A stretch of 64,000 nt of DNA, taken from positions 62,001 to 126,000 of the forward strand of contig NZ_JNYZ01000003.1 in the NCBI RefSeq assembly GCF_000717335.1, read 5' to 3'. Positions 16,670 through 23,546 of the stretch are shown here, in pieces. Every line of letters starts with the position of its first letter. The stretch's first letter is position 1. The notes under the pieces are model-generated. The model was not told the DNA's origin, searched no databases, and saw only the letters and a list, made by a program, of their open reading frames with translations. Source of the stretch: Amycolatopsis jejuensis (GTDB taxonomy: Bacteria > Actinomycetota > Actinomycetes > Mycobacteriales > Pseudonocardiaceae). Both the position numbers and the translations under genes were made by a program.

Positions 16670-17610
16670 GACACTGTGACCTTCGGGTTGAAGTAGCGGT
16701 ACGACACGTCGACCGCCAGGTTGATCAACATGATCAGGACCGCGGTGATCAGCAGAATTCCTTGTACCATCGGGAAATCTCGCGAGAACACGGAGAAGTA
16801 GGCCAGTTTTCCGACGCCCGGCACCGCGAACAGCTGCTCGATCACCACGGTGGCCCCGATCAACCGGTTGGCCTCCACCCCGAATGCGGTGACCACCGGT
16901 ACCGCCGCATTCTTGAGCACGTGCTTCACCACGACTCGCCGGGGATACAGGCCTTTCGCCCAGGCAGTGCGGATGTAGTCCTCCTGCATCACCGCCGTCA
17001 CCGACGCCCGCGTCTGCCGGGCGACCACCGCCGCAGGCACGATCGCGAGCGAGATCGCCGGGAGGATCAGGTGCCACAGCCAACCGGCCGGGCTTTCGGA
17101 AAACGGCACGTAACCGACGGCGGGAAACACCCGTAGCTGAATGGCGAAAATGAGCACCAGCATCATGCCGACCCAGAAGTACGGCAGCGACATCAGCGCA
17201 CTCGCCGTGACCGTGGACAGCCGGTCGACCCAGGTACCCGGGTGCAGACCGGCGGCGAGCCCGAGGGTGAGCCCGAGCACCGCGGCGACCACGAGGGTGA
17301 GCAGCACCAGCGAAAGCGTGACCGGGAATCCCTCGACCACCGCCGACCAGACACTTTGGCCGTCCACAAAGGAATGTCCGAGGTCACCGTGCAGTGCGCC
17401 GGTGAGCCAGTTCCAGTACTGGACGAGAAACGGCTTGTCCAGTCCGAGCTCCACGCGGATGGCGTGGATTTTCTCCGGCGTCGGATTGCTTCCGGCGAGC
17501 GCGACCTCCGGGCCGCCGGGCACCAACGCGATGAGACTGTAGATCAGGAAGCTGACGATGAGCAGGAGCGGCACCATCGCCAGTAGCCGGACGCACAGCA
17601 ACCGCAGCAC
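16666..17610 (-). CDS. Peptide/nickel ABC transporter permease (DppB type)
   Basis: The 314-residue permease begins MLRLLCVRLLAMVPLLLIVS, the standard DppB N-terminus, with ALVPGGPEVA and LGLDKPFLVQYWNW following. The EAA loop is DYIRTAWAKGLYPRRVVVKHVLKN (shown here by its key residues A and G at the loop centre). The start is GTG. A strong intercistronic hairpin separates it from the upstream binding-protein gene, which would let the lipoprotein be made in excess over the membrane components. Confidence 0.92.
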   Translation of the reverse strand: MLRLLCVRLLAMVPLLLIVSFLIYSLIALVPGGPEVALAGSNPTPEKIHAIRVELGLDKPFLVQYWNWLTGALHGDLGHSFVDGQSVWSAVVEGFPVTLSLVLLTLVVAAVLGLTLGLAAGLHPGTWVDRLSTVTASALMSLPYFWVGMMLVLIFAIQLRVFPAVGYVPFSESPAGWLWHLILPAISLAIVPAAVVARQTRASVTAVMQEDYIRTAWAKGLYPRRVVVKHVLKNAAVPVVTAFGVEANRLIGATVVIEQLFAVPGVGKLAYFSVFSRDFPMVQGILLITAVLIMLINLAVDVSYRYFNPKVTVS

Positions 17611-17631
17611 GCCGAACCTCCGTTCATTCTC

Positions 17632-17663
17632 GTGCGGGAGCCTGGCTGGCCAGGCTCCCGCAC
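17632..17663 (-). promoter_or_regulatory. Intercistronic stem-loop between binding-protein and permease genes
   Basis: Perfect 14-bp arms (17632-17645 and 17650-17663, starting GTGCGGGAGCCTGG) close a 4-nt CTGG loop. No U-tract follows, so it is more likely an RNA-stability or attenuation element than a full terminator. It sits 7 bp after the binding-protein stop and 21 bp before the permease start. Confidence 0.7.
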
Positions 17664-17670
17664 TGCCGGG

Positions 17671-19251
17671 TCACTTCCTGATCGCGATACCGCGGAACTG
17701 GCGCGACCCGTCGACGTACACCTCCATGCCCATCACTTTCTTGTTCATGGCCAAGGGCGTGTTGAGGTGGCACAAGGTAATGGGCGCGGCCGCGTCGTCA
17801 TGAGCCGCACGGAAGAGCTGCTGGTAGATCTCGGCGCGGCTGTCGCGGCTTTCCGCGCCGCGCGCCTTGGCATCGAGTTCGGTGATCTTCGGATTCGAGT
17901 ACCCGCCCGGATTGCTGAATCCATCCGGCAGCAGATACGACGCGACCTGAATGCTCGGGTCGGCATCTGCCTTTTGCTGCACCATGATCGCGTCCACCGA
18001 CTTCGTGACCGAGAATCCCTCGATCAGTTTCGGCAGCTCGACCGGGCGGATGGTCATCTTGATGCCGACCTCCTGGAGGTTGGCCTGGATGAGCTCGGCA
18101 ACCCGCTGGTACGACTCGAGGTTGTCGGTCTGCAGCTCGAAGCTGAACCCGTCGGGCAGACCGGCGGCCTTGAGCAGTTCCCGCGCTTTCGCCGGGTCGT
18201 AGGGATACGCGTCGGCGGTGAGCTTCGGGTCGGCGGCGTAATAGGACGACGGGAACATCTGCACGCCCGGTTCGCAGAACCCGCTCTGCAAATCATTCAC
18301 CGCACTGCGGTTGATGGCGTAATTCAGCGCCTCCCGCACTTCCTTTTTCGCGAACGGCCCCCGCTTCACGTTCAAGGCGATCGTGAAACTCGCCAGGCTC
18401 GCTTTCTGGCACACGGCAAGCCCGGCGTCCTTGGCCGGCTGGTACATGCTCGAACGGAGGAACGTGGAATCGGACTGGCCGGTGATCGTGGCGTTGAGCC
18501 GCGCATTGTCGTTGCTGGAGATCAAGAAATCCATCTTCGCGACGTGGACCGCCTTCGGGTCCCAATAACCGGGTACCGGCGTGTATTCGACCTTGGTGTT
18601 CGGCTCGTACGCGGTGACCTTGAAGGCACCCGACCCACCGGTCGGCATCCGCGCCTGCCCGGGATCGTCGAACACCTTGGGGCTCATCATCATCCCGGCC
18701 GAACTGGCGAGAATCCCGATGAGCGGCGCGGCACCGGTCTTGGTGGTGATCCGCACGGTGGCCGGGTCGACGACGTCGATTCCGCTGATATCACTCAGCG
18801 GCTGCTGGTTGAAGCTCTTCGCGGCGCGATGCCGGTCGAGGTTCGCCTTGACCGACGCGGCGTCGAACGGCGTGCCGTCGTGGTACTTCCAGTTGTCGAT
18901 CAAGTGCAGCGTAAGGCTTTTCCCGCCGTCACCGATCTCCCACTTCTTGGCGAGCATCGCCTGCGGATCACCGGCGGCGTCGATGCGGGTGAGCGTGTCG
19001 TACACCGGGTACAGGTACATCCAGCTGTTGCTGGTGGTGATCTTGTCCGGGTCGAAACTCGTGTTGGCGACGCTGTACATCCAGGTGAACGTGGCGTTCT
19101 TGTCGATCGCCGCCTCGTCGACGGGCGCACACGCCACGTCCGCCGCCTGTTTGGCCGCGGCCGCACCGCTCGGAGCACCTCCTCCGCCACCGCACGCGGT
19201 CGTGATGGTCAGGAGAGTGGCGGCAGCCGCAACGCTGAGCTGTTTCCGCAT
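17671..19251 (-). CDS. ABC transporter substrate-binding lipoprotein (family 5, DppA/OppA type)
   Basis: The 526-residue protein begins with a lipoprotein signal (MRKQLSVAAAATLLTITTAC, lipid cysteine at 20) followed by a glycine-rich linker. The body is a family 5 solute-binding protein, with WKYHDGTPFDAASVKANLDR and the region around REALNYAINRSAV that are conserved in peptide/nickel/opine binders. The ATG at 19251 has a GGAGGA ribosome site; the frame remains open for 60 codons upstream without signal-peptide character. It captures the ligand outside the membrane for the downstream permeases and heads the whole minus-strand block. Confidence 0.93.
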   Translation of the reverse strand: MRKQLSVAAAATLLTITTACGGGGGAPSGAAAAKQAADVACAPVDEAAIDKNATFTWMYSVANTSFDPDKITTSNSWMYLYPVYDTLTRIDAAGDPQAMLAKKWEIGDGGKSLTLHLIDNWKYHDGTPFDAASVKANLDRHRAAKSFNQQPLSDISGIDVVDPATVRITTKTGAAPLIGILASSAGMMMSPKVFDDPGQARMPTGGSGAFKVTAYEPNTKVEYTPVPGYWDPKAVHVAKMDFLISSNDNARLNATITGQSDSTFLRSSMYQPAKDAGLAVCQKASLASFTIALNVKRGPFAKKEVREALNYAINRSAVNDLQSGFCEPGVQMFPSSYYAADPKLTADAYPYDPAKARELLKAAGLPDGFSFELQTDNLESYQRVAELIQANLQEVGIKMTIRPVELPKLIEGFSVTKSVDAIMVQQKADADPSIQVASYLLPDGFSNPGGYSNPKITELDAKARGAESRDSRAEIYQQLFRAAHDDAAAPITLCHLNTPLAMNKKVMGMEVYVDGSRQFRGIAIRK

Positions 19252-19402
19252 CCAGGGTCCTCCGAACAGAAAAGTGCAACGGGGAAGGGGGTGACGTGTT
19301 CCTCCGGGTGGAGCGGTGACCGGTTTCCGGAAGGGACGGGACTGAGCAGCACGCAGGAATTCGAGACCCGCGCGGCTTCCGCGGGGTGACCGTGGCAGCA
19401 AG

Positions 19403-19436
19403 TTCGTACTTTGTCTGATGAATGAGAACATACGAA
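19403..19436. promoter_or_regulatory. Candidate regulatory site upstream of the importer operon
   Basis: TTCGTA (19403-19408) and TACGAA (19431-19436) form an outer inverted repeat that brackets TTTGTCTGATG (19410-19420). The inner sequence matches the half-site upstream of gntR at 9 consecutive bases plus a YG. It lies about 150-185 bp upstream of the binding-protein start, so a long 5' leader would follow. Binding by the operon's GntR protein is inferred. Confidence 0.4.
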
Positions 19437-19817
19437 AACCTGGCCGTCAAGACACGGACAACCCGGACATCGGGTGGGCGCGGGTACTCCGACGGGGCTT
19501 GGCAGGGGTGGGAGAGGGCGGGATTGGGGATGGGTGGCGAGCGCGGTTTGCCCTGGTCGGGGCGGGTTCGCGGGGGCGCCGGGCGGGCGGCGGTGGGGTG
19601 CCGCGCATAAGGCACGGTTCGCTGGCTGCCGGGCGGGAACGAGGTGGGGTGGACTGAAGGGCTGCGCAGGCCGACGGGCGGGAGCGGGCCAGAGCGGTGC
19701 GCGGGCCGCCGAGCACAGTCCGCCAGGCACGCGCTCTTAGCGCGGTTGGCCTAACCCACGAAGCCGAGCACAAGCCGCGTACACCGGTTCACAGAAGCAC
19801 CGGCCCCAAGACACGAA
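19437..19817. other. Non-coding G-rich spacer with quadruplex-type tract
   Basis: I see no protein-like frame here. The plus strand is strongly G-rich. At 19505-19534 six runs of three or more G are separated by 1-4 nt (GGGG-T-GGG-AGA-GGG-C-GGG...), which satisfies the usual G-quadruplex pattern. The tract lies upstream of the importer operon on the template strand. Confidence 0.55.
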
Positions 19818-19853
19818 AAAGCCGGACCACCCCACCAAGGATGATCCGGCTTT
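19818..19853 (-). terminator. Rho-independent terminator after ndh
   Basis: Arms AAAGCCGGA (19818-19826) and TCCGGCTTT (19845-19853) form a 9-bp stem. Read on the minus strand, the stem is followed by a TTTTT run, a classical intrinsic terminator. It begins 13 nt after the ndh stop codon. Confidence 0.85.
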
Positions 19854-19866
19854 ACGGAAAAACGGG

Positions 19867-21195
19867 TCAGCTCTTCGTAACCCGGTTGAACTCCGCCTTC
19901 GGGTTGTTGATCTGCCCCAGCGAAATCACCTCACGGCGGAACAATCCGCCCAGCATCCAGTCGAACAGGATGCGGATGCGGCGGTTCCACGTCGGCATTG
20001 CCTTGAGGTGGTATGCGCGGTGGAAGAGCCACGCCGGGAAGCCCTTGATCTTCAGGTTCAGCGCGTCCGCGACACCCTTGTGCAGGCCCAAGCTCGCGAC
20101 CGCGCCCAGGTTCTTGTGGTAATAGTCCTTCGGCTGGCCGCCGCGGAGGACCTTGATGATGTTCTTCGACAGCAGCCGCGCCTGCCGGACCGCGTGCTGG
20201 GCGTTCGGCGGGCACGTGGCCGTGGGGTCGGACTCGGTGCGCGACAGGTCCGGGATCGCCGCGTTGTCACCCGCGGTCCAGACCTCCGGGTGGCCGACGA
20301 CCTGCATCGCCGCGGTCGCCTCGACGCGGCCGCGCTTGTCGAGCGGCAGGTCCGACCCGGCGAGCACCGGGTTGGCCTTGACGCCCGCGGTCCAGATGAT
20401 CGTGTCGGTGTCGAACTCCGTGCCGTCCGACAGCACGACGTGCCCGTTTTCGAACGATTTCGCCGCCGTCGACAGGTACACCTCGATGCCGCGCTTCTCC
20501 AGCTGCTGCACGGTGTACACGCCGAGCGTCTCGCGGACCTCGGGCAGGATCCGCCCGGCCGCCTCGACGAGCACCCAGCGGATGTCCTCGGTCGAGATGT
20601 TCGGGTAGTAGTTCTCGACCGCGAAACGGGTCATGTCCTCGAGCTCGGCGAGCGCCTCGATGCCCGCGAAGCCGCCGCCGACCACGGTGAACGTGAGCAG
20701 CCGCTTGCGCAGTTCGGGGTCGAGGGTGCTGGACGCCTCGTCGAGCTTGGTCATGATGTGGTTGCGGAGGTAGATCGCCTCGCCGATGGTCTTGAAGGCG
20801 ATGCCTTCCTCGGCCAGGCCGGGGATCGGCAGGATCCGCGCGACGGCGCCGAGCGCGACCACGAGCACGTCGTAGTTCAGCGTCTCGATGTGGCCGTCGG
20901 CCGCTTCGACCGTGACGGCCTTGCGCTCGTTCTCGATCTTCGTGACGCGCGCGGTGAGCACGTGGCACCGCTTGAGCACGCGGCGCAGCGGCACGACCAC
21001 GTGCCGCGGCTCGATCGCGCCGGCCGCCGCTTCGGGAAGGAACGGGGCGTAGGTCATGTGCGGCTGCGGGTCAACGACGGTCACGGAGGCCTCGTTGGCG
21101 CGCAGCATCTTCTGAAGGCCGTACGCCGTGTACAGGCCGACGTACCCACCACCGAGGACCAGGATCCGAGTCGGTTCCGACTTCGCTGCAGCCAT
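19867..21195 (-). CDS. ndh: Type II NADH dehydrogenase (NDH-2)
   Basis: The 442-residue flavoprotein has two dinucleotide folds: ILVLGGGYVGLYTA near the N-terminus (FAD) and FTVVGGGFAGIEALAE in the middle (NADH), plus the C-terminal FAD contact VWTAGDNAAIPDL. The quinone/membrane end (about residues 370-442) contains LGAVASLGLHKGVADALN and an amphipathic tail. NDH-2 passes electrons from NADH to menaquinone without proton pumping and sits on the inner membrane face. The ATG at 21195 follows a TATAGG-like -10 very closely, so the transcript may be leaderless or nearly so; the in-frame upstream extension is not protein-like. Confidence 0.93.
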   Translation of the reverse strand: MAAAKSEPTRILVLGGGYVGLYTAYGLQKMLRANEASVTVVDPQPHMTYAPFLPEAAAGAIEPRHVVVPLRRVLKRCHVLTARVTKIENERKAVTVEAADGHIETLNYDVLVVALGAVARILPIPGLAEEGIAFKTIGEAIYLRNHIMTKLDEASSTLDPELRKRLLTFTVVGGGFAGIEALAELEDMTRFAVENYYPNISTEDIRWVLVEAAGRILPEVRETLGVYTVQQLEKRGIEVYLSTAAKSFENGHVVLSDGTEFDTDTIIWTAGVKANPVLAGSDLPLDKRGRVEATAAMQVVGHPEVWTAGDNAAIPDLSRTESDPTATCPPNAQHAVRQARLLSKNIIKVLRGGQPKDYYHKNLGAVASLGLHKGVADALNLKIKGFPAWLFHRAYHLKAMPTWNRRIRILFDWMLGGLFRREVISLGQINNPKAEFNRVTKS

Positions 21196-21279
21196 GTACC
21201 TATAGTCGCACCTCCGAACCGGCTGCGCTCGGGTACCCCGCCCCGCTGTGACCAGCGTCGCCACGCAGGAAGACACGAT

Positions 21280-21963
21280 TCAGATGAGCCCCGCGGCGGA
21301 CGCGGCGGCAGTGAACGCGGCCACCACCATGGGGTGTGTCACACGGCCGGTCTGGACGTTGCGCGGGGATACGTGATAGCAGCCGAACACCGACAGGTCG
21401 CCCAGCCACATCCGGGTGCCGTGGGCGAACGGCGGGCGCGGTTTCGGCACCGGCCAGCCCGCCGCCGACAGCACCGGCAGCAAGGCTTGCCAACCGAACG
21501 CGCCGAGCACGACGATCGACCGCAGTGTCGGGCGAAGCAGGTCGAGCTCGTCGGCGAGCCAGTGCCGGCAGGTGTCGCGTTCGGTGGGGGTCGGCCGGTT
21601 GTCCGGCGGCGCGCAGCGGACCGGCGAGACGAGCCGGGTGCCGCGCAGGGTCAGGCCGTCGCCGATGTCCGCCGACTCCGGCTGCGACGCAAGGCCGACC
21701 TCGTGCAGTACGCGGAACAGGAAGTCACCCGACGGGTCGCCGGTGAACATCCGGCCGGTGCGGTTGGCGCCGTGCGCGGACGGCGCGAGGCCGACCACGG
21801 CGAGTGCCGCGTCCTCCGCGCCGAACCCGGGTACCGGACGCGCCCAGTACTGCTCGTGCGCGAACGCCGCTTTCGTCCCTGCGACACCCTCGCGCCAGGA
21901 CACGAGGCGGGGGCACGCGCGGCATCCGACCAGGGCTGCGTCGAGTTCCGCGAACGAGGGCAT
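21280..21963 (-). CDS. Type-5 uracil-DNA glycosylase (UdgB-like)
   Basis: The 227-residue protein carries four cysteines suited to a 4Fe-4S cluster (C14 and C17 in GCRACPR, then SPVRCAPP and RDTCRHW) and the active-site block GLAPSAHGANRTGRMFTGD. An alanine stands where other uracil-DNA glycosylase families have a catalytic Asp or Asn, which is diagnostic of family 5. The second motif is HVSPRNVQTGR. It removes uracil, and likely other deaminated bases, from DNA in this high-GC genome. The ATG at 21963 lies in the arm of a palindrome shared with the divergent S10 peptidase gene. Confidence 0.88.
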   Translation of the reverse strand: MPSFAELDAALVGCRACPRLVSWREGVAGTKAAFAHEQYWARPVPGFGAEDAALAVVGLAPSAHGANRTGRMFTGDPSGDFLFRVLHEVGLASQPESADIGDGLTLRGTRLVSPVRCAPPDNRPTPTERDTCRHWLADELDLLRPTLRSIVVLGAFGWQALLPVLSAAGWPVPKPRPPFAHGTRMWLGDLSVFGCYHVSPRNVQTGRVTHPMVVAAFTAAASAAGLI

Positions 21964-21998
21964 GTGTCCCAACCTAGCCCGCGAGCTAGGTTGGGCAC
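21964..21998. promoter_or_regulatory. Overlapping divergent leaderless promoters in a palindrome
   Basis: The 35 bp between the two start codons contain an inverted repeat CCCAACCTAGC/GCTAGGTTGGG (21968-21978 and 21985-21995, 6-bp spacer), and near-symmetry extends into both ATG codons. Each arm presents a TAGGTT -10 hexamer pointing outward: 21987-21992 on plus with ATG 6 nt later, and 21971-21976 on minus with ATG 7 nt later. Both transcripts should therefore start at or within a base of the initiation codon. The two promoters physically overlap. Confidence 0.72.
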
Positions 21999-23498
21999 AT
22001 GGCCGACACCACCGCGGAGGACTCCGCCGAAAAGACCACGGAGACAAAGACCACGGAGACGAAGGCACCCGACCCCGTCGACGACCTCGTGACCACGCAG
22101 CACACGCTCACCGTCAAGCGGCGCAAGCTCGCCTACACCGCCCAGACCGGGCGGATCGTGCTGCGCCAGGAGGTCAAGAAGGACGGCAAGGCCGAGGGGC
22201 ACCAGGCCAAGGCCGAGGTCTTCCTGACCGCCTACACGCTCGACGACGCCGACCCGGGTAGCCGGCCGGTCACGTTCGCGTTCAACGGCGGGCCCGGCTC
22301 GTCCAGCATCTGGCTGCACCTCGGCCTGCTCGGGCCGCGGCGGGTGCTGTCCGGCGACGTCGACGACCTGGTGCCGCCGCCGTACGGGCTCGAGGACAAC
22401 CCGGAAAGCCTTCTCGTGCACAGCGATCTGGTGTTCATCGACCCGGTCAGCACCGGCTATTCGCGGGTCACCGAGGGTGGCGAAATCCAGGAGTACAGCG
22501 GGTTCCAGAGCGACGTCGAATCGGTCGCGGAGATCATCCGGCTGTGGGTTTCGCGCAACGAGCGCTGGCTGTCACCGAAGTTCCTTGCCGGGGAGTCGTA
22601 CGGCACGCTGCGGGCCGCCGCGCTCGCCGGGCACCTGCAGGAACGCTATGGCTTGTATCTCAACGGGTTGATGCTCATCTCGTCCGTTTTGGACATGGGC
22701 ACGCTGCGTTTCCACGAGGGCAACGACCTGCCGTACTCGCTCTTCGTGCCCACGTACGCGGCGATCGCGCATTACCACGGCCTGCACGGCGACCGGCCGC
22801 TCGACGACGTGCTCGCCGACGCCGAGGACTTCGCCGGGAAAGACCTGCCGTGGGCGCTTTCCCGCGGTGCCCGGCTGTCCACTGAGGACCGTACCGAGGC
22901 GGTGCAGACGCTCGCTTCGCTCACCGGGCTCAGCGAGTCCTATGTGGACCGGGTGAACCTGCGGATCGAGCACGTCCGGTTCTTCACCGAACTCCTGCGC
23001 GACCGCGGGCTCACCGTCGGCCGGATGGACGGCCGCTTCACCACGTGGGAGCCCGACGGTGGCCGCGAGCAGATGAGCGACGACCCGGCGGTGTCGCGGA
23101 TCATCGGCGCCTATTCGGCCGGGTTCAACCACTACGTGCGGGCCGAACTCGGGTACGAGAACGACCTGCCGTACGAGATCATCTCCGGCGAGGTGTTCAA
23201 AGCCTGGTCGTACAAGGAGTTCGAGGGCCGTTCGGTGTCCGTTGTGGACACGCTGAGCTCGGCGATGCGGGCGAACCCGCACCTGCAGGTGCACGTCGCC
23301 TTCGGGCACTACGACGGAGCGACGGCGTATTACGCGTCGGAGCATGTGCTCGCGCAGCTGCAGATCCCCGAGGAACTGCGGGAGAACATCGACACGGCGT
23401 ACTACCCGGCCGGGCACATGATGTACGTGCACGAAGAGTCTCGGGTGCAGCAGTCGAAGGATCTGGGGAAGTTCGTGAAGGACGCGTCCAACCGCTGA
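21999..23498 (+). CDS. S10 family serine carboxypeptidase-like protein
   Basis: A 499-residue alpha/beta-hydrolase of peptidase family S10. It has the oxyanion segment FNGGPGSSS (about residues 95-103), the nucleophile in FLAGESYG (S200), and the C-terminal acid and base regions ending in YYPAGHMMYVHEES (His about 472). The first 30 residues are acidic and Lys/Thr-rich, with no signal peptide, unlike secreted eukaryotic carboxypeptidases, so it appears to be cytoplasmic in this organism. It probably trims residues from peptide C-termini, fitting the nearby subtilisin and peptide importer. The start codon lies at the edge of a palindrome containing its own -10. Confidence 0.9.
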   Translation: MADTTAEDSAEKTTETKTTETKAPDPVDDLVTTQHTLTVKRRKLAYTAQTGRIVLRQEVKKDGKAEGHQAKAEVFLTAYTLDDADPGSRPVTFAFNGGPGSSSIWLHLGLLGPRRVLSGDVDDLVPPPYGLEDNPESLLVHSDLVFIDPVSTGYSRVTEGGEIQEYSGFQSDVESVAEIIRLWVSRNERWLSPKFLAGESYGTLRAAALAGHLQERYGLYLNGLMLISSVLDMGTLRFHEGNDLPYSLFVPTYAAIAHYHGLHGDRPLDDVLADAEDFAGKDLPWALSRGARLSTEDRTEAVQTLASLTGLSESYVDRVNLRIEHVRFFTELLRDRGLTVGRMDGRFTTWEPDGGREQMSDDPAVSRIIGAYSAGFNHYVRAELGYENDLPYEIISGEVFKAWSYKEFEGRSVSVVDTLSSAMRANPHLQVHVAFGHYDGATAYYASEHVLAQLQIPEELRENIDTAYYPAGHMMYVHEESRVQQSKDLGKFVKDASNR

Positions 23499-23503
23499 CC
23501 GAT

Positions 23504-23540
23504 GGGTGTTCCGGCCGGCGGGATACCGGCCGGAACACCC
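23504..23540. terminator. Bidirectional terminator hairpin between convergent genes
   Basis: Perfect 15-bp arms (23504-23518, GGGTGTTCCGGCCGG; 23526-23540) close a 7-nt loop. It sits 5 bp after the S10 peptidase stop and 6 bp before the end of the convergent subtilisin gene. There is no U-run, as is common in high-GC actinobacteria. Confidence 0.8.
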
Positions 23541-23546
23541 GTGGCG

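Noticed and set aside
19252..19431. Possible riboswitch or cysteine-attenuation leader before the importer binding-protein gene
   Set aside because: I compared it with remembered SAM, cobalamin and cysteine-leader features and could not build a convincing conserved core; covariance-model search would be needed.
20008..22092. 694-codon plus-strand open frame
   Set aside because: It runs antisense across ndh and the UDG gene, has Arg/Gly-rich composition without domains, and both antisense genes show clear protein families.
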